From positions 1 through 64,000 of the forward strand of contig NZ_JAKSYG010000108.1 in the NCBI RefSeq assembly GCF_022829725.1: a DNA stretch of 64,000 nt, in the 5' to 3' direction. A model generated the notes under the pieces. It worked only from the letters and a program-made list of their open reading frames with translations. It had not been told where the DNA came from and ran no database searches. This document shows, piece by piece, positions 50,596 through 59,469 of the stretch. Source of the DNA: Methylobacterium sp. E-005. Lineage in GTDB: Bacteria; Pseudomonadota; Alphaproteobacteria; Rhizobiales; Beijerinckiaceae. The position numbers were made by a program, and so were the translations under genes. Within the stretch, counting starts at the first letter, position 1. The number at the start of each line of letters is the position of its first letter.

Positions 50596-51767
50596 TCAGC
50601 CCCGGCCGTGGCACCGATCGGCCCGGGCGTCACCGGCCGGATCCGTTCCGCGGGCGGATAATCCCCAACCTGCAGCACCTCGTCCTCGTAGGCCGCCAGG
50701 ACATCGCCCCATTGGAAATGCTCGGCCCGCCGCCGGGCGGCCGCGCGGGCGCCGTCGACCGCCCACGCATCGGACAGGACGCGCTCGATCGCGGCTGCAC
50801 AGGCCTCGACGTCCGTGAAATAGAACTGCCCCTCGCCGGCGGTCCCCCGGTTGAAGGCATTGTCGTGCGCGATCACCGCGTTGCCCGCCCACAGGGCTTC
50901 CACCAGCGACGGATTTGTGCCGCCGACCGTGTGGCCGTGGAGGTAGGCCAGCGCATGGGCCCGCAGGGCCCGGACCTGATCGGGCTCGTAGATGGCGCCC
51001 GGGAACAGCACCTCGGGCGAGGCGGCCGCCTCGACGGCCCGATGGTAGGCGTTGCGCACGCTCATGGTGCCCAGCACCACGAGTCGGACGCCCCGGGGCC
51101 GACGCGAGAACGCTTCCACGATCGTCAAAATGTTGTTGTCGGGCTCGATCCGGGCGATCGAGATGAGGTAGCGGCCGGCTTCCAGCCCCAGCGGCGGGGG
51201 CCCGATTTCCGTAGGCAGCGGGTCGCCGCCATAGGGGATCGTCGCGATGGCCCGGTGGGGTCGCCGCGTGGCGAGATGGTCGGCAATGGCCGGGTGGTCG
51301 GCGACGAGCCGGTGCGAGGCCCAAGCGGCGATCCACTCGCTGATGTAGAAGTATGCACGGATGGGCAGGGACCATTTCGGGCGCCGCCACTCGATCCCGT
51401 CCATGTTGGTCAGGATCCGGCCGCCACGGGCGCGCAGGTAGGGCAGGAACGCCGCGCCGTTGTAGCCGAGCACAAGGCAGACGCCGCCGCGCCGGGCAGC
51501 ATCGTGGGCGCAGAGGGCGTCGAACGCCAGGGTGGCGGCCGGACCTGTCAGGCCCACCTCCACGGTGATCCGCTCGATGCCGTTCCAGACATCCGACGAA
51601 ACCCGCGTGCCGACCCGCTCGACCTCCCGCTGACAGTACACGCCGACGCGCCAGCCTCGGTCGACTAAGTAGCGGGCGAACCGTTCCGCAAAAGTCTCAA
51701 ACCCGCCGTGAGCGGCCGGGATACCGCGCGTTCCCAGAATAAGCACCATGGGTACCCGGTCCGGCAT
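50589..51767 (-). CDS. DUF1972-type GT4 glycosyltransferase (392 aa)
   Basis: GT-B glycosyltransferase related to rhamnosyltransferases. The DUF1972 N-terminal domain has GTRGIPAAHGGFETFAERFA (about 12-31), LGYNGAAFLPYLRARGG, NMDGIEWRRPKW; the GT4 C-terminal domain has YLISIARIEPDNNI (about 205), LHGHTVGGTNPSLVEALWAGNAVI with the catalytic Glu. It probably adds rhamnose or glucose. The first ATG gives MPDRVPMVLILG; the second (MVLILGTRGIP) is equally credible. Transcribed with the GH5-like gene. Only 41 bp separate it from the divergent GT4 gene. Confidence 0.92.
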   Translation of the reverse strand: MPDRVPMVLILGTRGIPAAHGGFETFAERFARYLVDRGWRVGVYCQREVERVGTRVSSDVWNGIERITVEVGLTGPAATLAFDALCAHDAARRGGVCLVLGYNGAAFLPYLRARGGRILTNMDGIEWRRPKWSLPIRAYFYISEWIAAWASHRLVADHPAIADHLATRRPHRAIATIPYGGDPLPTEIGPPPLGLEAGRYLISIARIEPDNNILTIVEAFSRRPRGVRLVVLGTMSVRNAYHRAVEAAASPEVLFPGAIYEPDQVRALRAHALAYLHGHTVGGTNPSLVEALWAGNAVIAHDNAFNRGTAGEGQFYFTDVEACAAAIERVLSDAWAVDGARAAARRRAEHFQWGDVLAAYEDEVLQVGDYPPAERIRPVTPGPIGATAGADW

Positions 51768-51808
51768 TGTCCTTCCTTCCCAATCCAGCGCTTATATTGT
51801 AACAGGAC

Positions 51809-53122
51809 ATGTCAGCCAAGCGGTGTCGCGGGGCTCTCAACCTTCGGTTTGCCAATTCTCGAAAATATAGTCCTGCGGTAGAGGTTTCGATATTGCAGTC
51901 CGTTGATGCCACCGCGACCGACGACCGGATTGTTCCGGCGTCCGCCAGACCGGAGGACGCCGCACGGGCCTGCATCATCACCTGCGTGCATCAGGGCTTC
52001 GAACTCTATGGGTCCGACCGCTGCTTCATCGAATCGGTCCGCACCCTCCGCGCCGCCCATCCGACCGCGCGGATCGACGTGATTCTGCCGCGACAGGGGC
52101 CGATCGTAGCGGCCCTGGAACCCTTCGCCAGCCGCGTTCTGATCGAGCCGCTGTGGATCCTCCGGCGCAAGGGTCTCGCGCGGCGTCTCACCGTCGAACT
52201 GATGGCTCTTCCGATCGCGATCCTGCGGGCGCTCCGGCGGATCCGCGCCAGCGATCTCGTCTACATCAACACCACCGTGGTGGCCGACTACCTGCTCGCC
52301 GCGCGCCTGATTGCGGGACGCAGCATCGTCCACGTTCACGAGATCCCGGAGGGGGCCGTGCTGACGGTCCTGCGGGGGCTGATCCGCTGGAGCGGCGCCG
52401 ACGTGGTGTTCAACTCGCACGCCACCGCCCGGACCTACGCGTTGCCCCCACAAGCTACCGCCCGGGTGGTCTATAATGGCGTGGCCGGACCCGCGGAGGC
52501 GAACCGGACCACCTATGACGGCAGCCGCCCGCTGCGGGTGCTGATGCTCGGGCGCATCAGCCGGATCAAGGGACAGGACGTGCTGGTCGATGCGGTCGCC
52601 GCGTTGCCGGAGACGCTGCGGCGGCAGGTCAAGCTGCGCATCGTCGGCAGCGCCTTCGAGGACGAGGCCCGTGAGCGCGCCCTGGCGACACGGATCGTTG
52701 CGGCCGGCCTGTCGGAACAGGTGAGCCTCGAGCCCTTCGTGGCCGATCCGGCCGGACTCTATCGCTGGGCCGATGTCGTGACCATGCCCTCGCAGCGCCC
52801 GGAATCCCTCGGCCGGGTCGCGATCGAAGCCATGGCGTACGGCGTGCCGCCGCTGGTGACGGCGATTGGCGGTCTCCCGGAGGTCGTGGACCATGGGCGG
52901 ACGGGATGGGTCGTCCCGCACGGCAGCCCTGAACCGATCACGCAGGCCTTGGCCAGTATGATCGCCGATCCGGCCGGCTGGCACGCCTTCGGGCCGGCGG
53001 CCCGTGCGCGCTACGAGACCTTGTTCGCCGAGGCCTCCGCGGCCGCGGGCATCACGGCCGCGGTGCGCGACACCCTGCGGCGCGCGAAAGCCGGGATCCG
53101 CCCAACATTGCCGGTCGGATGA
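51809..53122 (+). CDS. GT4 glycosyltransferase (437 aa)
   Basis: GT-B transferase. Seen: the N-terminal domain ACIITCVHQGFELYGSDRCF, VYINTTVVADYLLAARL, HVHEIPEGA; the hinge LRVLMLGRISRIKGQDVLVDA (about 230-255); LRIVGSAFEDE; and the sugar-nucleotide site PSQRPESLGRVAIEAMAYG (about 330-350). The first ATG lies only 40 bp from the divergent gene and would give about 50 extra N-terminal residues with weak similarity; a TTG start at 51893 or later is possible. The gap after it (233 bp) carries no gene. Confidence 0.9.
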   Translation: MSAKRCRGALNLRFANSRKYSPAVEVSILQSVDATATDDRIVPASARPEDAARACIITCVHQGFELYGSDRCFIESVRTLRAAHPTARIDVILPRQGPIVAALEPFASRVLIEPLWILRRKGLARRLTVELMALPIAILRALRRIRASDLVYINTTVVADYLLAARLIAGRSIVHVHEIPEGAVLTVLRGLIRWSGADVVFNSHATARTYALPPQATARVVYNGVAGPAEANRTTYDGSRPLRVLMLGRISRIKGQDVLVDAVAALPETLRRQVKLRIVGSAFEDEARERALATRIVAAGLSEQVSLEPFVADPAGLYRWADVVTMPSQRPESLGRVAIEAMAYGVPPLVTAIGGLPEVVDHGRTGWVVPHGSPEPITQALASMIADPAGWHAFGPAARARYETLFAEASAAAGITAAVRDTLRRAKAGIRPTLPVG

Positions 53123-53355
53123 ACCGCAATGCGCGAAGAAATCGCCCGCGCAATCGGATTGTGCCTTGCGCTGCATGACGTCCGATGCACGAGTCCGCAA
53201 TTGAAACCAATGTTCGGCAGACGTTCATCGGAGCAAGATAGTCCACCCGCCAGGGCCTGCGGGCGGAGCAGACTACCGAAACGGATATCCGGCCAGCGGC
53301 ATCGGGGCGGCGCACGTCCGGCTCCAACCCTCCTGGATGAAGGGAACGCGTAGAC

Positions 53356-54363
53356 ATGGATGTCGCTGACTTCATCCAGCGGATCGTCGCGAAGCTCTCG
53401 GGCGAGAACCTGCTCGCCGCCGGTTTGCTGTTCGCAACCGCGATCGGCTGCGCCTTGATCGCCTATCTGCGCACAGCGGAGAGATACTCGTTCGCCGAGT
53501 TCTTCGAGTTCGCGTTGCCGCGGGAGGTCATGACCCACCCCTCAGCCCGGGCAGATCTGCTGTTCTACGTCACCCGCAAGGCGATCATGCCGTTCCTGCT
53601 GATCCCGGCGGGGGTGACCTTCGTGGTCGCAGTCGGCTACGCCACCAACCGGGTGCTGGGCGCGCTCTTCGGGATCGATCAGCCGATCCTCGGCGACCCC
53701 GGGCCCGTGACCGTGACCGTGACCGTGGTGGTTTTCACCGCCACGATGCTGCTGGCCTACGACCTGTCCTACTACCTCTACCACACGGCGCAGCACCGGT
53801 ACCCGTTCCTGTGGGAACTCCATAAGGTCCACCACTCGGCCGAGGTGATGGTCGGGATCACCAAGGATCGGGTTCACCCCCTCGACGAGTTGATGAACCG
53901 CATCTGGGACGGCGTGATCCCCGGCATCTGCTTCGGGATCTGGAGTCTGCTGGCGCTGAACCCGGTCGAGCTGACCGTGTTCGGCATCAATGTCTACATT
54001 ATGCGCAACATCCTGATGATGGACTTCGTCCGGCACACACATTTCAAGATCTCGTTCGGACGGCTCAACACGATCATCCTGTGCCCGCATTGGCACCAGC
54101 TCCACCATTCCACGGCGCCGGAGCATTACGACAAAAATTTTGGCCTGCTGTTCTCGTTCTGGGACCGGCTGTTCGGAACCCTGTGCGTCCCGAGGCCGGG
54201 CGAGGACTTCAAGTTCGGGCTCGTCGACCGGGACGTAGCCGATTACCAATCCCTATCCGGGCTTTACGTGCTGCCACTGAAGAAGATGGGCCGGCGGATC
54301 GCGCGACAGGTGCGGCGCCTGCGCGGGGTGCCGGCTCAGCCGCGGCCGGGAGCGGGAGCATGA
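53356..54363 (+). CDS. Fatty acid hydroxylase / sterol desaturase superfamily (335 aa)
   Basis: Membrane di-iron enzyme that hydroxylates or desaturates lipids. Helices near 20-40, 75-98, 118-140 and 190-210; the eight-His metal set is seen: YHTAQHRYPFLWELHKVHHS (about 140-160), RHTHFKISFG and HWHQLHHSTAPEHYDKNFG (about 230-255). This type includes enzymes acting on hopanoids, ceramides and fatty acids; hopanoid lipids are common in methylobacteria but the substrate is not determinable. It overlaps the acyltransferase gene by 4 bp (ATGA), suggesting a shared lipid-linked modification in EPS block B. Confidence 0.9.
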   Translation: MDVADFIQRIVAKLSGENLLAAGLLFATAIGCALIAYLRTAERYSFAEFFEFALPREVMTHPSARADLLFYVTRKAIMPFLLIPAGVTFVVAVGYATNRVLGALFGIDQPILGDPGPVTVTVTVVVFTATMLLAYDLSYYLYHTAQHRYPFLWELHKVHHSAEVMVGITKDRVHPLDELMNRIWDGVIPGICFGIWSLLALNPVELTVFGINVYIMRNILMMDFVRHTHFKISFGRLNTIILCPHWHQLHHSTAPEHYDKNFGLLFSFWDRLFGTLCVPRPGEDFKFGLVDRDVADYQSLSGLYVLPLKKMGRRIARQVRRLRGVPAQPRPGAGA

Positions 54364-55490
54364 CGACGGCGCGTTTCGAAGCGATCCGCACAACCGAGCG
54401 GCTGGCCGAGGTCGGCCCCGCCTGGATGGCCCTGTGGGCGGCAAGCGGCGCCCTGGTCTTCCAGAGCCATGCCTGGGTCTCCGCATGGTGGGCGAGCGCG
54501 CCCGACCGGGAGCGGCGAGCGCTCGCGATCGTGCTGGCGTGGCGCGGAGATGATCTTGTCGGCGTGCTGCCGCTCGCCATCGTGCGCCGGAGGGGGTTCC
54601 GGGTCCTGGAATGGGCCGCCAAGGACTGCTCGGATTTCGGTGACGCGTTGCTGGCCGACCGGGCGGACCACACGCTCGTCCGCGGGATGTGGCGCCACGC
54701 CGGGCAAGCCGGCGGCTTCGATCTCGCCTACCTCAACCGGCTCCTGCCGGATGCCGCGGCCCGGAGCCTGCTTCAGCAGGAGGGCGGCGGGGTCCGGTTG
54801 CGCCTGAATCACCGCGACGAGGCGAACTGGCGGGTGCGCGGCCCCTGGACGACGGGCCAAGCGTGGTTCGAGGCGCAATCGAAGAAGACGCGGCAGAACT
54901 ACCGCCGCGGTCAGAAGTCCTTGAGCGAGCGCGGTCCCCTCGCCTTCCGCCAGCTCGGGCCGGATGAGCCCCTCGGCCCGGTGCTCGACCGGTTGACGAC
55001 CTTCAAACGGGCGTGGCTCCAGCGCCATGATTTGGCGTCCACGGCCTTCTACGACGAAGGGTCCCGGGCGCTGCCCGCGATGGTGCAGGTGCTGGCCGAG
55101 GCCGGGCTGCTGCACGCCTTCGTGCTGAAATGCGGCGGCGCCGTCGTGGCGGTTTCGATCAACTTCGTCCAGGCCGGCGCGATGATGGCCTTCGTCACCA
55201 CCTACGATCCGGAGGTCGAGCGCGCCTCGCCCGGCATGGTGCTGATGATGGACTACATCATGTGGTCGATCGACCACGGGTTGCACACGGTGGATTTCCT
55301 GTGCGGCGACGAAGGGTTCAAGGGCCGCTTCGGCACCGAGTCCCTGACCCTGGCCTCGATGACCGGCGCCCGGACACCCCAGGGCAGCGCGGCCCAGCTC
55401 GTGGATCGGGCGCAGCATGCGTGGCGCCAGCGTTTCCGGAAATCCCGGGGGGTGGTCGGGGAGACAGCGACCGCGGATATCGCGGCCTGA
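54360..55490 (+). CDS. GNAT/FemAB-like acyltransferase (BioF2-like) (376 aa)
   Basis: Two GNAT-type halves of about 170 residues each, as in the FemAB or BioF2-like (Acetyltransf_6) group. Seen: VFQSHAWVSAWWASAP near the start, LVGVLPLAIVRRRGFRVLEW, WFEAQSKKTRQNYRRGQKSLSERG (basic surface segment), HAFVLKCGGAVVAVSINFV and MVLMMDYIMWSIDHGLHTVDFLCGDEGFKGRFG near the end, the latter a conserved motif of this family. Relatives are often in EPS or cellulose loci and may acylate sugars or a lipid. Coupled by ATGA overlap to the hydroxylase gene. Confidence 0.87.
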   Translation: MTTARFEAIRTTERLAEVGPAWMALWAASGALVFQSHAWVSAWWASAPDRERRALAIVLAWRGDDLVGVLPLAIVRRRGFRVLEWAAKDCSDFGDALLADRADHTLVRGMWRHAGQAGGFDLAYLNRLLPDAAARSLLQQEGGGVRLRLNHRDEANWRVRGPWTTGQAWFEAQSKKTRQNYRRGQKSLSERGPLAFRQLGPDEPLGPVLDRLTTFKRAWLQRHDLASTAFYDEGSRALPAMVQVLAEAGLLHAFVLKCGGAVVAVSINFVQAGAMMAFVTTYDPEVERASPGMVLMMDYIMWSIDHGLHTVDFLCGDEGFKGRFGTESLTLASMTGARTPQGSAAQLVDRAQHAWRQRFRKSRGVVGETATADIAA

Positions 55491-55500
55491 CGATGGCGGG

Positions 55501-56646
55501 CTACACCGGGCCGCCGAGACCGACCCGGATCGCGTCGACGCAGCGCGCGAGATCCTCATCGTTCACCCAGACATGGGGACTCAGCCGCAGCGCCCCGGCG
55601 CGCTCGCTTGCGAACACCGCGTTCCGGCGCAGGCTCTCAACGAGCCCCACAGGCAGCCCGCCCGGCGGCCGCACGCCGAGAATATGCGTCGCACGCAGGC
55701 TCCGCGGCACAGTCGGAAGATCGAGGGCTTCAATCGCATCCGCGAGCCGATCCGTCAGCCCGCGCAAGCGCGCCGCCACGGCGGGCACGCCCCAGCTGGC
55801 AATCAGCTCCAGCCCGGCCGCCGCCATGGGCAATGCTACGGGGTTGTTCAGCTCGCCCCGGTCGTAGCGCCGGGCGCCCGCGGCTGACGAACGGTTGCCA
55901 ACATGCTCATCGAGCGCCGAGCCGTCCTGCCGGTGCGGCGCGGCGTACAGGAAGGCGAGGCCATAGGGCCCGAGCGCCCACTTGTAGGTTGGGAACGCCA
56001 GGAAATCGGGCCGCCAGCGAGCCACGTCCACCGGAATGGCGCCGACCGCCTGCGTCGCGTCGATCACCAAAGCCGCCCCCGCCGCGTGGACCGCCGGTGC
56101 GAGCCGGTCGAGATCGATCAGACTCCCGTCAGTCCAGTGCAGCGGGGTCAGCGTGGCGAGCGCGAGCGGCGGCGCGCCCGGGCGCGCGATCGCGGTGAGC
56201 AACGCGGCGGTCCAGTCGCCGTCCGAGGGACGCGCAACCTCCTCCACGGTGAGCCCCTCCACGACAGCCAGCCGGTCGAAGGCGAAGCGCAGGGACGGAA
56301 ACTCGTCGGCCACCCGCAGCAGGCGGCCGCCTGGGACGGGCGCGAGATTGCGCGCGGCCACCGCCATGGCGTGGCTGACCGCGCCGACGATCGCGACATC
56401 ATCCGGCTGCGCACCGATCAGTCCGGCCGCAGCGGCCCGTGCCCTCTCGACCCAGGCAGGAATCATCTCGCGTGGATGGTCCCAAGGGCGACGCTTTGTC
56501 AGGAGACCGGTTTCCCCGGCAATGCGCACGCAGTGCGGCAGCGGCGACCACGCGGCCGCATAGAGATAGCTGACCTCCGCCGGCACCTCGAACAGATGGC
56601 GCTGGCAGGGAAGGTCTTCGACGTGCGGCAGGGCGGTCGCGGGCAT
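55501..56646 (-). CDS. Class V PLP-dependent aminotransferase / cysteine desulfurase-like (381 aa)
   Basis: Fold-type I PLP enzyme. The PLP lysine is Lys222 (FPTYKWALGPYG), Asp196 and Gln199 are in VIDATQAVGA, and the cofactor His and Ser-Thr contacts (THILGVRPP) are present. There is no obvious active-site Cys in the loop near residue 320-330, so an IscS-type desulfurase is unlikely. EgtE-like or kynureninase-like enzymes of the same fold are alternatives. Start at ATG 56646 gives MPATALPHVEDLPCQ; longer frames upstream read as noise. It is divergent from moeA. Confidence 0.88.
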   Translation of the reverse strand: MPATALPHVEDLPCQRHLFEVPAEVSYLYAAAWSPLPHCVRIAGETGLLTKRRPWDHPREMIPAWVERARAAAAGLIGAQPDDVAIVGAVSHAMAVAARNLAPVPGGRLLRVADEFPSLRFAFDRLAVVEGLTVEEVARPSDGDWTAALLTAIARPGAPPLALATLTPLHWTDGSLIDLDRLAPAVHAAGAALVIDATQAVGAIPVDVARWRPDFLAFPTYKWALGPYGLAFLYAAPHRQDGSALDEHVGNRSSAAGARRYDRGELNNPVALPMAAAGLELIASWGVPAVAARLRGLTDRLADAIEALDLPTVPRSLRATHILGVRPPGGLPVGLVESLRRNAVFASERAGALRLSPHVWVNDEDLARCVDAIRVGLGGPV

Positions 56647-56804
56647 GGCGAACCGGACCGTAGCGGATCGAACCCGCCCGGGCGATGATTCCTGCTTATC
56701 GCCCGGGGCTTGATCGCGCGATGACGATGCCGCAAGCCGGGACATCACCGCCCGCGAGGCCGCCCCGTGCCGACCCGCCTGCCCCAGCCAGATCCTGTGC
56801 CGCC

Positions 56805-58040
56805 ATGGGTCGCCTGAACGCCGACTGCTTCGATACGGCACCCGCGCTGCTGCGGGTCGCCGACGCGGTGGCCCTGATCCGGGAACGCTTGCCGGTGCTC
56901 GCCGGTATCGAGGCGGTGCCGCTGGCGCGTGCGGATGGCCGGATCCTGGCAGACGATCTGATCGCGCCGCTCGACCTACCGCCCTTCGACAACGCCGCGG
57001 TGGACGGCTACGCCTTCCTGGCCGCCGATCTGACAGACGGGCGGAGCCACCTGCCCCTCGGCGGCCGGGTGCCGGCTGGCCATGCGCCGGCTGGGACCGG
57101 GGCAGGTCACGCGGTGCGGATCTTCACCGGCGCACCGATGCCCCCGGGCACCGATACCGTGGCCATGCAGGAGGATGTCCGGGTCGACGGCGCGGCCGTG
57201 CGGCTTCCAGCGGGCCTCGCACCCGGCGCCAACCGGCGCCGGGCCGGCGAGGATATCGCCCGCGGCAGCCGCGCGGTCCCAGCCGGGACCCGGCTCGGCC
57301 CCCGGCATCTCGCACTCGCCGCCGCGCTCGGGCTCGCCGACCTGCGCCTGCGCGCGTCTCTTCGGGTGGCACTGTTCTCCACCGGCGATGAGCTGATTCC
57401 ACCGGGCGAGCCCCTGCCACCCGCCGGCATCCATGACGCCAACCGGCCGATGCTCGCCGCGCTCCTCCGTCGGCTCGGGGCCGCGCCCTTCGACCTCGGC
57501 ATCCTGCGCGATACGCCCGGCCAGGTCCGCGACCGCCTCGCTGCAGCCGCCACGGATTACGATCTGGTCGTGACCTCGGGGGGCGTGTCGGTCGGCGAGG
57601 AGGATCACGTCCGCGCCGCCGTCGAGGCGTCCGGGGCGCTCACGCTCTGGCGTCTGGCCATCAAGCCAGGCCGCCCGGTCGCCCTCGGGACGGTGGCGGG
57701 GACGCCCTTCATCGGGCTGCCGGGCAATCCAGCCGCGGCTTACGTGACGGCGCTCGCCGTGCTCAAGCCCCTCGTGCTGCACCTCTCAGGAGCCGACGAT
57801 ATGACGCCGGTCCTGACCGTGCGCAGCGGTTTCGCCCTGGAGAAGCGCCCCGGCCGACGGGAGTACCTGCGCGTGTGCCTCCGCCCGGGCGAGGCCGGCC
57901 TGCCGGAAGCCACCATCGCGCCGGGCGGTGCGCTGACGGGCCTGTCGGCCAGTGACGGGCTTGTCGAGCTCGCCGAGGACCTGACCGCGATCCGCGTCGG
58001 TGATCCGCTGCCGTACCGGCCGCATGGGGATCTCGGCTGA
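56805..58040 (+). CDS. moeA: Molybdopterin molybdenumtransferase MoeA (411 aa)
   Basis: Inserts molybdenum into adenylated molybdopterin, the last general step of molybdenum cofactor synthesis. Seen: [13 protein letters not shown] (residues about 60-72), [44 protein letters not shown] (MPT binding, MoaB/MoeA fold), [11 protein letters not shown]. Start at ATG 56805 follows a long open frame with no clear ribosome site; the start M-G-R-L-N-A-D-C-F fits the family. moaD lies far away at 6.4 kb. Next gene ispE starts 66 bp on. Confidence 0.96.
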   Translation: MGRLNADCFDTAPALLRVADAVALIRERLPVLAGIEAVPLARADGRILADDLIAPLDLPPFDNAAVDGYAFLAADLTDGRSHLPLGGRVPAGHAPAGTGAGHAVRIFTGAPMPPGTDTVAMQEDVRVDGAAVRLPAGLAPGANRRRAGEDIARGSRAVPAGTRLGPRHLALAAALGLADLRLRASLRVALFSTGDELIPPGEPLPPAGIHDANRPMLAALLRRLGAAPFDLGILRDTPGQVRDRLAAAATDYDLVVTSGGVSVGEEDHVRAAVEASGALTLWRLAIKPGRPVALGTVAGTPFIGLPGNPAAAYVTALAVLKPLVLHLSGADDMTPVLTVRSGFALEKRPGRREYLRVCLRPGEAGLPEATIAPGGALTGLSASDGLVELAEDLTAIRVGDPLPYRPHGDLG

Positions 58041-58105
58041 CCTGTTGTTCTCCGTTTCCAACCTGTAGAGCGTCGCACACGTCCGCCACGCCCCTTCGAG
58101 ATCCC

Positions 58106-58978
58106 GTGCCCCTGCTCGCAGACCGTGCCCCCGCCAAGGTCAACCTCACCCTCCACATCCTCGGGCGGCGGGCGGATGACGGCTACCACGCGCTGGAGAG
58201 CCTTGTGGCCTTCGCGGGCACGGCCGACCGGCTGACCCTGGATCCCGCCGGGCCCCTCGGACTGACCGTCTCGGGTCCGACCGCCGGACCGGCCGGCCCG
58301 ACCGGCGACAATCTCGTCCTGCGCGCGGCGCGCCATCTCGGGGCGCGGGTACCGGGCCTGCTCACAGGTGCCTTCCATCTGACCAAGCGCCTCCCGGTGG
58401 CAGCCGGCATCGGCGGCGGCTCATCCGATGCCGCCGCGGCTCTGCGGCTGCTCGCGCGCCTCAACGGGCTGGCGCTCGACGCCGCGACCGTCGTGGCGGC
58501 GGCGCGGGAGACGGGGGCCGACGTGCCGGTCTGCCTCGACCCGCGGGCGCGGATGATGCGCGGCGTCGGCGAACAGATCGGCGCGCCGCTCGATCTCGCT
58601 CCGTTGCCGGCGGTGCTGATCAATCCCGGAATCCCGGTGCCCACGGCGCCGGTGTTCAAGGCGCTGGGCCTCGCGGTCGGGCAGAGCCTGCCGGGGGCGG
58701 AGCATCCCGTGATCAGCCCGGGCCTCGGCGGCGACGCCGTCGTGGCGGCCATCGGACCGGCCCGCAACGATCTGGAGCCGCCGGCCCTCACCGTGGCGCC
58801 GGTGATCGGGATTGTGCTGGCCGCCTTGCGCGACCACGGCTGCCGGCTGGCGCGTATGTCGGGCTCCGGTGCGACGGTGTTCGCGCTGTTCGCCGACCGG
58901 CGCGGGGCGGTCCGGGCAGCCTCAAGCCTGCGCGCCGCCCATCCGGATTGGTGGGTCGCGCCGACCTTCCTGCGCTGA
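58106..58978 (+). CDS. ispE: 4-diphosphocytidyl-2-C-methyl-D-erythritol kinase IspE (290 aa)
   Basis: GHMP kinase of the MEP isoprenoid pathway; phosphorylates CDP-methylerythritol at the 2-hydroxyl. Seen: [20 protein letters not shown] near the start, [20 protein letters not shown] (about 100-119, the ATP P-loop), and [11 protein letters not shown] (residues about 253-263). The start is GTG. The product feeds isoprenoids used by the polyprenyl synthase at 62 kb and UbiA. It sits 66 bp after moeA and is convergent to the hypothetical gene at 58990. Confidence 0.95.
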   Translation: MPLLADRAPAKVNLTLHILGRRADDGYHALESLVAFAGTADRLTLDPAGPLGLTVSGPTAGPAGPTGDNLVLRAARHLGARVPGLLTGAFHLTKRLPVAAGIGGGSSDAAAALRLLARLNGLALDAATVVAAARETGADVPVCLDPRARMMRGVGEQIGAPLDLAPLPAVLINPGIPVPTAPVFKALGLAVGQSLPGAEHPVISPGLGGDAVVAAIGPARNDLEPPALTVAPVIGIVLAALRDHGCRLARMSGSGATVFALFADRRGAVRAASSLRAAHPDWWVAPTFLR

Positions 58979-58989
58979 GCCCATCGGAG

Positions 58990-59469
58990 TCAGGCCGGTT
59001 CCGCCTCGTAGAGCGTGACGACGCCGCCCGCCTCCGGGATGATCACGCGCCAGCGCCGCGCATGCGGCAGGTCCCCGGGATCGATCGCGCTCGCGACGCC
59101 GCTGACGACATCGAAGGTCGCCAGACGCCCGGCACCATCGCGGCCGCACAGATAGGCGCTGCCGTCCCCGAGATGGAGCGCCGCCGGGGCGGCGGCGGCC
59201 GGGCCGAAGGCGACGTCGCCGATCGCACCGCTGGGCGTCAGGACCGCGCCCTGCACTTCCAGGACGTCGACATCGGTTGCGAGACCGGGCAGGACGAGCA
59301 GATCGCCCTCTGCGCTGCGCCGATTGAGCAGCAGCGCCCCGCGCCGTCCCTCCCGGGTGACGACGAGGGCCAAATCCGGTCCGTCCGAGCCCGCCGCCAG
59401 ATAACAGGCGCCGGGCTTGAGCCGATCCAGGCTGATCGTCCGTCCCGGGATCCGTATCTCCACACTCAT
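58990..59469 (-). CDS. Hypothetical beta-rich protein coupled to a ClC channel gene (159 aa)
   Basis: A soluble protein with many short strands and glycines (IRIPGRTISLDRLKPGACYL, LALVVTREGRRGALLLN, DVLEVQGAVLTPSG, ALHLGDGSAYLCGRDG). No signal or helix. It may be a beta-propeller or carboxypeptidase-like fold of unknown function. Its start overlaps the stop of the ClC gene by 4 bases, so it is translated from the same transcript; a regulatory or anion-linked role is only a guess. Confidence 0.65.
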   Translation of the reverse strand: MSVEIRIPGRTISLDRLKPGACYLAAGSDGPDLALVVTREGRRGALLLNRRSAEGDLLVLPGLATDVDVLEVQGAVLTPSGAIGDVAFGPAAAAPAALHLGDGSAYLCGRDGAGRLATFDVVSGVASAIDPGDLPHARRWRVIIPEAGGVVTLYEAEPA

